Shown one piece after another: positions 11,565 through 22,502 of a DNA stretch of 64,000 nt. Each line of letters begins with the position of its first letter. Position 1 is the stretch's first letter. Under the pieces are notes generated by a model that saw only the letters and a list, made by a program, of their open reading frames with translations, was not told where the DNA came from and did no database searches. Made by a program: the position numbers and the translations under genes. The stretch is from Dipteronia dyeriana (taxonomy: Eukaryota > Streptophyta > Magnoliopsida > Sapindales > Sapindaceae), in contig CM065301.1 in the NCBI GenBank assembly GCA_032871835.1, positions 17,067,291 through 17,131,290 of the forward strand, in the 5' to 3' direction.

Positions 11565-12443
11565 AACCTTAACTTACAATAGTCACAACTTATATCATCA
11601 ATAATGTATCCATAAAATACATGTATATCTGATACCATTCATTTAACTAAAATCTCTAGAGTCAACTTAATTACAACATTAACTAATACTGGACACTTAC
11701 AACACATGCACACAAAGAAACTAATTCTTCCGAGCGATACATATCTTCAATATGCTAATATAATCTCCATCACTTCTATGACCAAAAACTCAATCTGTAA
11801 AATGGTGGTGACGAGGAGTGAGCCGTCAACTCGGTAAGTAAACTCATGCATAATAATCTCTTGATTTAATATTGTATATCCTATTTAATGAGATGATTTA
11901 TGATTTAAGAATGTGAATGAAGATGTTTTAAAGTATTGTTTCAACCGTTTTATTGATATTGAGTACGTATATTGTATTAAAATGTTAATTCATGTTTTAT
12001 AATATGTTTTATTGTTTAAATTTCCTGAAATGTTTATTGTCAAGATTTTAAAGGTAAAGGTTTTACAAATGCCATTTTATTTTTACGTATTATGCATGAA
12101 TTTACTTACCGAGTTGACGGCTCACCCCTCGTCACCACCATTTTGTAGATTGAGTTTTTGGTCATAGAAGTGATGGAGATTATATTAGCATATTGGAGAT
12201 ATGTATCGCTCAGAAGAATTAGATTTTTTGTGTGCATGTGTTGTAAGTGTTGGTATTAGTTAATATTGTATTTAAGTTAGATTCTAGAGATTTTAGTAAA
12301 ATGAATGGTATCAGATATACATGTTGTATTTTATGGATACATTATTGATGATATAAGTTGTGGTAATTGTAAGTTAAGGTTTTTGTAAGGTCCAGACCAT
12401 GTAGCATCTCGGTTCGTTGGGTCCCAGATTTGAGGGTGTTACA
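11565..12443. repeat. Foldback of LTR 3' halves around a shared middle
   Basis: 11571-11850 is the inverted copy of 12095-12385 (for example GTCAACTCGGTAAGTAAA against TTTACTTACCGAGTTGAC). The roughly 240-bp loop 11850-12090 matches 24712-24945 closely (CTCTTGATTTAATATTG through TTTTACAAATGCCATTTT). The right arm continues to a normal LTR end, GGGTGTTACA at 12443. Confidence 0.85.
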
Positions 12444-12446
12444 AAT

Positions 12447-12457
12447 TGGTATCAGAG
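12447..12457 (+). promoter_or_regulatory. Retrotransposon primer-binding site (initiator tRNA-Met type)
   Basis: TGGTATCAGAG three bases after the LTR end TTACA, the classic plant primer site complementary to initiator methionine tRNA. It fixes the polarity of the gypsy-type element as plus strand here. Confidence 0.85.
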
Positions 12458-12557
12458 TATGTCTATTCTGGAGACTAGGTTATGATTTGGTATTGATTCT
12501 AGTTGTCACGATATGATTATTGTTATCATATGAATATTTTGAAGCTTGAGGTATATG

Positions 12558-13221
12558 CAAATTTCGAGGACGAAATTTTTATAGGTGGTGAGAAATGCAA
12601 TACCCATAATTGTCCTTGGAAGGAAAAAAAAAGAATAAAATGTTTTTGTTAATATTAAAGTCAATACCAAAACCAATTGAGGGAGTTTACTTGTAAGAAG
12701 TATTTATTAGTTTTCTTGTTTAATTGAATCAGAGTTACAGACCTTGTGTTATGGATATATACATTTTATATTCTTTAAAGAGAGAAATAGAAGAATAAAT
12801 AGAGAAAGAGCCATTTTTTCCTAGATACAAAAGAGAATGGATGTTTAAGCTTCAACAATCGGGTTAGTGATTTACGTTTTATTTATATGATATTAGAGAT
12901 TATTCGTAATTGTTTTAGAGATTTTTATTAACTATATGTATGAAATCCATACGTGGCAATGGAAACAAAATTGAAATTATAGATTTCATTGATGATTTTG
13001 TGTTTTGTTTTCTAATTATTAAAATAGACATCTTTGAAAGTATTTTAAAATTCGTTTTGCTCCAAAATGTTAAGAAAAAATATTTGTGGCGGATTTTCAA
13101 GGCAGCCCAATAATGCTGAAATTCGTCTATTTCAATTGTATAAGATGATTTTGGAAATTATTTGGTATGCTTTAACTTTTTCAAAAATTATGAAATTTAA
13201 CATAGTGAAAGTTTTATGTGT
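12558..13221 (+). repeat. Second gypsy-type polypurine tract and LTR start, cut by MULE-2
   Basis: TTTCGAGGACGAAATTTTTATA followed by GGTGGTGAGAAA and TGCAATACCC at 12596: a polypurine tract plus the start of a second chromovirus-type LTR. The LTR-like sequence runs to 13221, where MULE-2 is inserted, and plausibly resumes at 21962 (TTTTATGTGTCTAGTATTT on rejoining). Its far end is not defined. Confidence 0.6.
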
Positions 13222-13734
13222 GTGGAAATGGTGAGGAATGTCACCTTCTTGTTGCTCAATTGCAGTGATATCACCTTTATAATAAGTTAAGTTTAAAATG
13301 CACCTATTATGGTGAGCTACCGAAATTGCCCTTAAATAATCGATATTTTATTCTTTAAAGGTTGTCGTCTAATAAAGTTGTCTGAAAATCAATCACCTAC
13401 TCTATTATTTCTTCACAAAACGAGCTCCATTCCAGATTTATTGTATTCCAAATATTGCACATATTCCATATTTTGCACAAGAAGGTAAAATAATATTTTT
13501 GATCTTCATTTCCATTTTTTATTGTATTTCTGTGTGGTATAACACTGTATGAACATTTATGAACATGTTGTCTGAATTTTTTTATGTTGATGTCCTGAAG
13601 TTGTAAACTTTTTACAAAGAATGAATGAACATGTATGCATATTTTTTTGTATATATATTTGGGCGAGTTGAGTTGTAGTGGTGCACAGAAGTTTATAATC
13701 TTGGGCATACAATGTGAAAATGTTTTAAAAATAG

Positions 13735-14235
13735 GTCGAAACATTTGTAAAAAAGCTCGGAAATGTGAAACTAAGTCTCGAACAAATTGTAAAAAAGCTA
13801 TATTCCAAAAATAGATGCTGGATACGCAAAAAGAAAAGGCTCGATCCTTGGCAAAAAAGGCTCGATCCTTCAGAAAAAAAGCTCGATCCCTGCCAAAAAA
13901 AGCTCGATCCCTCACACAAATAGCTCAATCCCTCACACAAATAGCTCGATCCCGCACACAAATAGTTCGATCCCTTTTGAAAAAGGCTCGATACCGCACA
14001 AAAAAAGCACGATCCCTCACAAAAAAGCTCGATTCCTCAAAAAAAGAGCTCGATCCCTTTCAAATAGGCTCGAGGCATATGAAAAAATGCTCGAGCCATA
14101 TATTAAAAAGCTCGATTATGTAGAAAAAGAGCTCGGTCTTGAACAAAAAAAACTCGATCCCGTTAGAAATAGCTCGGTCATGTACAAAACGGCTCGATCA
14201 TGTACAAAAAAATCTCGATCAGTTTTTTAAAAAAG
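13735..14235 (+). repeat. Left subterminal 20-21 bp array of MULE-2
   Basis: About 22 units near AAAAAAGCTCGATCCCTCA; cores CTCGAT at 13840, 13861, 13882 and 13903 are exactly 21 bp apart. It lies just upstream of the transposase start. It is in the same orientation as the right array, although the element's tips are inverted. Confidence 0.9.
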
Positions 14236-14343
14236 CTTCATATCTTACACTTTTGATTTTTGTTTAATCCTTTATAATTGTAAATTTAATATGAAATATT
14301 TTTTTCCTTATTAATGTTTTTTTATGTTGGTTTTGACAGGACA

Positions 14344-17078
14344 ATGGATAGGGTGAGAATAGTCATATCTTACAACAGTCGATGGGAGCAATTACCAGAC
14401 GGAAATCAGAGATATTTAGGTTCCGATAACCAAGGTTTGTATGTGTCAAAGAATTTGAGTTACGACGAACTGGTATCGATCGTGCAAACCATTGTGAAGT
14501 TTGATGAGAACAAATACAGTGTTGAGCTACAGTCTCTATCGATTGTTCTTGGGACTACATGTCGTACATTAATAAGAAAAAATGACGATGTTCAGTTTAT
14601 GCTAGGGGAAGATAGGGTGATCCCTCAAGTATGTGTTAGTCTAATCGAGAGGCCAGTGGGAGGTGTCATTGGTAAAGATATCCCTCATCCTGATAACACT
14701 CAACAATTTCGATCGTCAGGCGGAAGCAACCAGTTGTTCACAGAAAGAAGTGGGATTGATGGTCGGGAAAACATATGTGTTGTCCTACCGGAAGTAGTCG
14801 CCCATGATAATAGACCGAAACCTCAATTCGATGATGTATTTGGTTGTCATATTGAGATGAATGGTAGAGAGTACAACCACCAATACAATGAGATATACAA
14901 AGACATCAACAATGAGGAGAATACAACACTGAATGTTGGGGTGAATCATGAGGTGGATAATGAGGGCAATTTAAATTCTGTAGAAAATATAGAGGACAAT
15001 CAGGAAGATGCAGAACCTGTCGAAACGGAAAGACGTGTAAGACATGTACACAAATTTAGTTCCAGTGCACCAGATATAGTTGGGACCTCAGAGAGGAGGG
15101 CTAATGGAACTGCAGATGATTCAAATAATTCAAGAACATGGGTTATTCCAGGAGCAGAATCATACTCGTTTGGTATTGGTGGAAGCAGGAACTTGTTTGA
15201 AGATGAACCTACAAGCATGATATATAAATGCCAGTTTTTTGCAACGAAAAAGGATTTGAAGAGACTAGTAGGCCATTTTGCAATACGGCAGAACTTCGAG
15301 TGGAAGGTAAAAAGGTCCAATAAGACAACATTACATCTAGTTTGTTTGATGGGAAATTGTACGTGGAAGTTAAGAGCGGTGAGGAGAGATGAAGGCACAT
15401 ACTTTCAAGTAAGAAGTTTTGTCAACGAACACACTTATCCGTTAGAGGAAATTCACCGCCAGCACCGACAAGCTAGTGCAGTCACAATTGGAGAAGTTAT
15501 TGCACCTAGACTTCAACAACAAGATGGTCGACTAATGCGTCCGAATGACATAATCGCCGACATGAAATCAATGTATGGAATCCAAATCATGTACAGTAAG
15601 GCACACGCCGCCCTCGATTATGCGTTGTCACTGACATATGGAACACATGAGGAAACCTTCCAACTGCTTCCATCATTTGGTTACGTTTTGGAACAACAAA
15701 ATCCCGGCACAATCACTGACTTACAGTGCAACGGAGATGATACATTTCTATACTTCTTCATGCCGATTGGTGCCTCACTTAGAGGATTCTGAACATGTAT
15801 GCGTTCAGTCATTGTCGTTGATGGTACCCATTTGAAGGGACGATTCCGGGGTACAATGTTTGTTGCAACAACACAAGATGGGAACGAACAGGTATATCCA
15901 ATTGCTTTTGGGTACGGCGACTCAGAAAACAATCTTTCATGGGAATGGTTTTTGGATTGCTTGAAGGGTGCCCTAGGTCGTATTGATGAGCTAGTTTTCA
16001 TTTTCGATAGGCATGCAAGCATTGAAGCAGGGATTTCTAAAGTGTTCCCTTATGCCACCCATACCATATGTTGTTGGCACTTTGCTAAAAATGTCAAAAA
16101 GTGATTTCATAGGAAGGATGTTGCCGTAATAATGGACAAAGCAGCACGCGCATACACCGAGTTTGAATATAACCAGCATATGAAAGAGTTAAGAAACTTG
16201 CACCAGAATGCATATGATTATGTCATTGATGCCGTTCCACACAAGTGATCCCGTGTACCTTGCCTGAAAAGAAGGTATAGGTTGATGACGACTAATGCTG
16301 CAGAATGCATAAACTCATGCCTCAAATTTGCACGCCAACTGCCTATGTTGACTCTGGCTGAGTTCATTAGGAATATGCTGCAATGGTGGTTTCATGATCG
16401 CTATAGAGCTGCACAAACCATGCGTCATCAGTTGACCGACGCAGCACATCTTGTGCTCTTAAAACGTGTGGAGAAGTGTGGTTATTTGACCATTAATCCA
16501 TTCGACTGGAATATTTTTTTGGTGAGGCTGTCTAGAAAACAGTGGACTGTAGACTTAGCTCGGAAGACTTGTACTTGTAACAAATTTCAAATGGATCATT
16601 TTCCATGTTCTCACGCCCTTGCGGTGGCACGGTAGATTACTGTAACTTGGACTTCACAACTTTGAAAACCTACTGATCAACTTTGTGTGCGGACTACTAC
16701 AAGACACAGACACAGACACTTATTAATGCGTACTTGGTTCCTATTATGCCGGTGGGCCATCCTTCCACTTGGGTTGTGCCATCTGACATTGCTCAGAGGG
16801 TGATTTTGAATCCAAACTCCAGGAGACAAGCAGGACGCCGGAGGGCTGGACGCCGGAGGGCTGGACGCCATGTCTCGTCTTCAGAGAGGACAACTACACA
16901 ATCATGTAGAAGATGTGGACAACCAGGGCATAATTGCAGGAGATGTTCTAATCCACGGATGATTAATGAAGGTACAAGAAGAGTTGTTCCCGATGAATAC
17001 CGCCGCAAGTGTAGCATCTCCCATTCAATTGGACACAACAAACAAACGTGCCCTAACATTGACTCTAATAGGGAATGA
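14344..17078 (+). pseudogene. MuDR-type MULE transposase of MULE-2, interrupted by a few stops
   Basis: Cut-and-paste transposase, nearly complete. The start MDRVRI at 14344 follows a pyrimidine tract and CAG. Domains: N-terminal region to about residue 115; acidic Asn-rich linker; Mutator DNA-binding domain (FFATKKDLKRLVGHF, C-X4-C-type cysteines, NEHTY); DDE domain with VVDGTHLKG (about 15820) and FIFDRHA (about 16005); CCWHF; SWIM finger (CTCNKF...FPCSHAL, about 16570-16620); C-terminal zinc knuckles (CRRCGQPGHNCRRC). Defects: TGA at about 15790, 16102 and 16246, and TAG at 16633 next to a degenerate copy of the intron seen in MULE-1. The second knuckle reads CSIS where MULE-1 has CSIC. 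The two copies carry different lesions, so the recent ancestor was probably intact. Confidence 0.88.
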
Positions 17079-17274
17079 ATAACAATTTTTTGATCACATT
17101 GAAAACTTTTGGAAGTGTATCATATTGTAATAATTTTGAATTGCAATAATTACTTATTATTGAATGAATTAATATTAATTAATGAAATAATATTAATTAA
17201 TGAATAATGAACGAATTAATGTTCATGAATTAATGACATGTTTGTGTACAACTACAATGGTAATATACAAAAAA
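17079..17274. other. Spacer between convergent MULE-2 genes
   Basis: 196 bp, AT-rich, with repeated ATTAATGAAT/AATATTAATT motifs. No gene seen. Confidence 0.6.
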
Positions 17275-20200
17275 TCACTTGGCGGACTTGGAGTTAGCAA
17301 AAATCTCCACAGCCATTTTTTCTGGAATCATCCCCATGTCGTCCTCCGACCAATCAAAAGGTCTTCGGTTCGCCACTATGTACTCGATAATTCTCAAAGT
17401 ATAGGGACCACAGTTACCTCTACAATTCGGGACATAAAACACCATTAGAAATCGTTCATAAAGAATATGTAAACACGTGAATGAAATAGAATGTCTTACG
17501 ATTTCTTTTGTTGGGGGACTGTAGAAGGATGCACCAGACTGACCGAGAAGGGCTTATTTTCCCGAGTGAAAGCCCGACGCCCAGGACGCCGTGCTGTGTG
17601 GAACCCTGCGTCACTCAACATGGAGGGTAAAAACCACAGTAATGGTCGGACCTGCTGGTGCCTGATCTGATACGGGACTTCCTGTCTCCAGGGGTCATAA
17701 ATATCAATCTTCCCGTGACTAAGGTCGACGCTCACCACCAGCCAATGTTGGGCCCCAACGTTGCACGGAATCAGCACCTGTAATTGTTTGCATGTCGTGT
17801 TAGCTGAGTATATACTTACAATTTTTTTATAAATCATCTCAATCATGTAACACTTACTTGGTCAAACTCGTGCCATGGGCGGTTTCCACTAGTGGTTTCT
17901 CCACGGACCGTGAGAAGGTCCTCTTCCAACCATCGGGACTGTAACACATTCCACTTTGCCATGCTCACAGCACCGTGGGAATCACGAGGCATCATCCGCT
18001 CCCACATGTACAACATAAGTGTCTGTACAAGCATTGACAAGAGCGTGTTATTAATACAGAAGCATAAAATCCGATGTGATTCCCAAATGTTATAACTACT
18101 TACATAAAATTGTGTATCCAACACGTTGATCCTCTGGTTGTACACATTGTGGAATCCTCGCTGACTCTTGCGTAGAATATTTAGGTATGCATCCATATGC
18201 TGACAACAATAAAACCACCGTACTTGTTAACAATTCAACAATACTTACACAAAAGTTAATATGAAATATAATAAGTACGTACCGTGTCCTCCAAGTCCAT
18301 GAAGTTGGACTGCATACGCACGAACCATCCCGCGGTAACTGGTGACAACACGTCCACATCATGTCTGTATAATGATTGAATTACCTTAGCTATACATAAA
18401 TTAGAATAAACAAGAAATGTACATCCATTTGTATTATAAAAAGTTATACTCACTGTTCCCCGTTGATGTTCCTCTTGAAGGCCTTGTATACTGCTAGGTG
18501 GTCACCGTCCACTAGTCCGTGGGGGTCAAAAATGTGTTCCACTAACTCGGGACGTGTCTTTAACCTCTTTTGACGGCATGGATCTATGTAAGGGCTCACC
18601 AACTGCCATCCGTGCTTACCTAAACGCTTCACCGGGGGAAGGGACCTCTCTGACGCCACGGACGTGCTGGGTGGGGGAGGGGACCTCTCCTACGCCACGG
18701 ACGTGCTGGGTGGGGGAGGGGATCGCTCCTACGGCACGGTCGTGCTAGGTGGGGGAGGGAACCGCTCCGATGCCACGGACGTGCTGGGTTGGGAAGGGGA
18801 CCGCTCCGACGGGACTGACGTGCTGGGTGGGGGAGGGGACCTCTCCGATGCCACGGACGTGCTGGGTGGGGGAAGGGACCGCGGTGGTTGAATCGATATG
18901 CTAGGAGGTGGGGGGAATGATGTGATGCGAGGTGGGGGGATCGATATGATGGGAGGTAGGGGGACCCCTGAGACTGGGTGTCTATTCCCTCTGTAAACCT
19001 ATCAGTCGACCCTCCGGGACTAAATAATTGATCAGGAGGTGGGGGACATCCCGGTGTGTACTTAAGATCGAACCTTGAAGCCCCCGGATCATATCAAGTA
19101 ATAATCGGTGTTGCTGCTGACGATCCTCATCACTCTTTCGGATCATATCCAACAACTCCAAGTGTTGACGTTGTCGATCCTCGTCACTCTTTCAGAGGGC
19201 TTCACGCACATCGTTCAACATTTCAGTCCACAGAGCCTGAAATTATGTCTACAATGTTAGTACAAAACTATCAACACGTGTTACTAAAAATCACTTAACT
19301 TTGTTTTCAGCTTACCTTTCCATCACGTCCAACGCCCCCACGGGAATCCCTTACAGATGTACCATGTCCGGGGGTGGAAAACCGAACCCACCTATGCCTA
19401 TGCCTATGTCTTTCTCGTTGAGAGTCTGTCTGATATCCCTCACTGTCACTGGGCCTCAAACCCCCAGCAGCGGGCTCAGATCCCTCACTGTCAATGGTCT
19501 TGTCTGTACCACTGATCCCGCCTAAGGTGGTCTGATCAGGGACCTCAGGCGGCATATCATCCATGTCATCTTCTACATACATGGTACCCCTCTCGTCTAG
19601 GCAGGCATAGTACGCTGCTTGTCTCTCAGCTGGTGTCGGCACCAGTTCCTTGAGCGTAAGCATCTGAAATATTAGTTAGAACAATGTCATTGTACAAATA
19701 CTAACTAATTAAAACATTAACAAAATAAATACATACCCTGGCTTTGAAAATCTTTGCTAGCTTCTTCCCTTTCGGTTGTTTGGTCAACTCCCACTTCAAA
19801 ATACGGGGAGTCAGATCAGTAACCCTCCGGACACCGACCTCTTTGGCCAACTCAGGGATCACCTCCAAATAAAATATCTGCATCATGGATAAGTATGATA
19901 AGTATCCATACAATTTTGGGCACCAACAATAAAGTACAATTTGTAGTTCGAACTTCTTACCAACAGGGCATGCGAAAGACCGTATATGTTGTAGGTCTCC
20001 ACCCTGTGTACATCAGCGCCCTTTTCCTGTTGGCGTCGCTCGAACCCGTCTTTTCGCCTGTCAAGTGCATGCTTGAATGAGTGAATAGAATGAGTGAATA
20101 GAATGCCTGTACACGTAGGCACCCCACGGGAACGCATCAAACGCATCTAGGTCCTCAACCACCCGAAACTGCCAAACTGGAATCTTGAATCTCTCATCCA

Positions 20201-20732
20201 CCCCCATCAGTATCCAGTTCAGCATATATAAGAGGCAGAGCTTGACAGCATCGTACGCCTGTCCGAAATCTGTGCCGGTGACAACACCCCTAATCTGCTC
20301 CAGCGACACCTCCTCGGCTCCAGGAAAGTACCGCTCATGTATGCCATTCTCCACTGCTGCATACATTGTGGTCTCTGGTACAACTCCAAACCGCAGTCCG
20401 GTGATCAGGCAAAATTCCACCTTCGAAAACCTCACCGACTGGGTTCCTAACATGAAGTGCATCTCATCTGTGGGGCCGTTATAATGGAGCTCCCTCAAAA
20501 GCAACCGATGGATAATACCACCGGAAAACTTCATCTCCTTATGCATCGTCAGGAAATGTCCGAAACAAGACGCCATGAACCGCCGACGGTCTTCAACTGT
20601 AAAATCTACAGGGACACGATTCAGCGCGTCGTCTATATGGGCGAGGGCATCCAAATGGTTGTGTCGTGTCAGTTTGCCCTCGTACCAGTATTCTTCTGGA
20701 GTTTTAAGTGAATCCCTCAACCTAATTCTCAT
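17275..20732 (-). pseudogene. DUF1985-plus-Ulp1 (C48) protease gene of MULE-2
   Basis: Multi-exon minus-strand gene. The N-terminal part (20732-~20080, MRIRLRDSLK...) resembles the DUF1985-type domain of transposon ULP genes. Further coding blocks lie at about 19735-19880 and 19318-19663 and in a proline-rich repeat at 18655-18890. C-terminal exons are supported by splice signals: start undefined to 18454, 18364-18283, 18199-18104, 18022-17858, 17777-17500 and 17419-17275. The triad is intact: His in AQHWLV, Asp in YDPWRQ, Cys in GNCGP formed across the last splice. Damage upstream: a 13-bp tandem duplication near 20077-20103 shifts the frame, and two TAG codons fall in the repeat. Exon limits in the N-terminal half are approximate. 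The function in the element is unknown. Confidence 0.8.
18655..18890 (-). repeat. 39-bp coding minisatellite in the MULE-2 protease gene
   Basis: Six near-identical 39-bp units, each 13 codons. On the minus strand they encode Pro/Ser-rich repeats of the type SERSPPPPSTSVA. Two units have TAG in place of the serine codon. It probably forms a flexible linker between the N-terminal domain and the protease. Confidence 0.85.
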
Positions 20733-20774
20733 CTGCAATGTAACAGAAATACAACATCATTAGACAGAATTTTT

Positions 20775-21530
20775 TTTAAAAGCTCGATCATTTTCAAAAC
20801 AGCTCGATTGCTTTACAAAAAGTCTCGATTCCTTTTCAAAAATGCTCGATCCCTTTCAAAATAGCTCGATTGCTTTACAAAAAGCACGATCCCTCTTAAA
20901 AAAGTCTCGATCCCTTTTAAAAAAGCTCGATCCCTTTCAAATAGGCTCGATCCAATTCAAAAACAGCCGAAAACAAATTCAAAAAAAGGTCGATTCCTTT
21001 TCAAAAAGGCTCGATCCCTTTCAAAAATGCTCGATCCCTTTTCAAAAAAGCTCGATTCCTTATCAAAAAGGCTCGATCCCTTTCAAAATAACCTCCACCC
21101 CTTTTTAAAAAAGCTCGATCCCTCTTAAAAAAATCTCGATCCCTTTTCAAAAAAGCTCGAAACATATTCAAAAAAGCTCGATTCTTTTTCAAAAAGGCTC
21201 GATCCCTTTCAAAAAGGCTCGATACCTTTTAAAAAAGCTCGATCCCTTTTTAAAAAAGCTCGATCCTTTTTTAAAAAAGCTCGATCCCTTTTCAAAAAAG
21301 CTCGATCCCTTTCAAATACGCTCGATCTAATTCTAAATCAGTTCGAACATATTCAAAAAAGCTCAAAACCTATTCAAAAAAGCTCAAAACCTATTCAAAA
21401 AAGCTCGATCCTTTTCAAAATGGCTCGATTCTTTTTTAAAAAAGCTCGATTCCTTTTCCAAAAACCTAGATCTACCAAAACCTGTTTTTAACGACAAAAA
21501 TAGCTCGATTAATCAAATAAGCTGGATTTT
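20775..21530 (+). repeat. Right subterminal 20-21 bp array of MULE-2
   Basis: About 35 units near AAAAAGCTCGATCCCTTTTC; cores at 20783, 20803, 20824, 20845 and 20865. It lies upstream of the protease gene start. It has the same strand orientation as the left array. Open frames across it are repeat artefacts. Confidence 0.9.
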
Positions 21531-21839
21531 CTTGAAAAAGGTCTCAAAAACCCAGATTTCATCTTCCTCAACTGATATTCAACCAAATTACAAACCCTAA
21601 CCTAAACCACAATCATTCACAATTCTCTATTTTAACCGGTTTCTACGATTCCTATCAACAAAACTCAATTCTAACATGTAAGGCAAGTTAACAATAACAA
21701 AAACGAGGAAAAATAACCAATCTTACCTTTGTCAATCGCAGCTCTTCCGGTCACTTCACCGTCGATTAGTTTCCCGTCGGTTTGACTATTGCTTCTCTCT
21801 GACTTTGAAAACGACAACTTCCTCACTGTTAAAATATTT

Positions 21840-21951
21840 CAGGGGTATTTTCGTCTCAAAGGCTCTTTTGGTGCCTTTTAAACATACATTAGTAAAGTTG
21901 TGATATTTGCACAACATACCCCTCAAATAGTGCCAAAAAAAATTTGACCCC
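21840..21951. repeat. Right terminal inverted repeat of MULE-2
   Basis: The reverse complement begins GGGGTCAAATTTTTTTTGG and contains GGTATGTTGTGC, AATATCAC and TATGTTTAAAAGGCACC, matching the MULE-1 tip (GGTGTGTTGTG, ATATCACC) and the MULE-2 left tip at equal spacing. Followed directly by the target duplication. Confidence 0.8.
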
Positions 21952-21961
21952 TTTTATGTGT

Positions 21962-22502
21962 CTAGTATTTATATCTTAAATTTCAAGCTTTGGCAATTTT
22001 TATATAATTAGTAAAATAATTTTGAAGTATGAATGATCATTGTTGGAATTTTTCTGATCGATTTATAGGTCCGAAGCTAATTCGCTTTTAAAATAGTATT
22101 TGATATTCAATGCCTTTAAATTAATTATTTCAAGTTGATACATATATTTACTACCGGCTTACAAAATTGTAGATGTTTTTATGAAGGGAATTATTTATTA
22201 AAAATCTAAGAGTGAAGGTTTTTTTATTCTGAAGTTATGTTGTTGTAATTTTGAGATACGTTTGGAGGTAAATCTAGTGATGTTACTTGAAGAGATACAG
22301 ACCGTAAATTTTTGTATAATGATATTTATGTATCCTTTGGATTTTGAAAAAATTTGGTACTGATTTAGGGTGTTTTGAGTTTATTAAAAATAGACAACTC
22401 AAGTTGAGCCATGGAGATATTTAGGAGTATTTACCAAAATTATTTGAGGTTAGTCGTACTCTAGTGAATTTCGAGGACGGAATTTTTATAAGGAGTGGAG
22501 AT
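21962..22502. other. Retrotransposon-derived sequence ending in a polypurine tract
   Basis: No coding seen. Near the end TTTCGAGGACGG and TTTTTATAAGGAGTGGAGAT form a gypsy-type polypurine tract directly before the LTR start TGTAAGATCCCC at 22503. Confidence 0.65.

Larger units (their letters stand above)
13222..21951 (+). mobile_element. MULE-2, complete 8.7-kb Mutator-like element with transposase and Ulp1 protease genes
   Basis: Whole element flanked by a perfect 10-bp duplication TTTTATGTGT (13212-13221 and 21952-21961), within the 8-11 bp expected for Mutator. Degenerate terminal inverted repeats extend over 100 bp; ATATCAC lies about 45 bp from each tip and AGTTTAAAA.GCACC or its equivalent follows on both sides. 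Internal order: array 13735-14235, transposase (+) 14344-17078, convergent Ulp1-type protease gene (-) 20732-17275, array 20775-21530. Both genes carry disabling mutations, so the element is complete in structure but not autonomous. It sits inside the gypsy-type complex. Confidence 0.9.

Noticed and set aside
13397..13915. 172-codon minus-strand open frame
   Set aside because: It spans the MULE-2 leader and repeat array; its RDRAFF-like repeats are the array read in frame.
20775..21530. Array of short regular repeats resembling a CRISPR
   Set aside because: Units are 20-21 bp head to tail without unique spacers, in a plant transposon with no cas genes.
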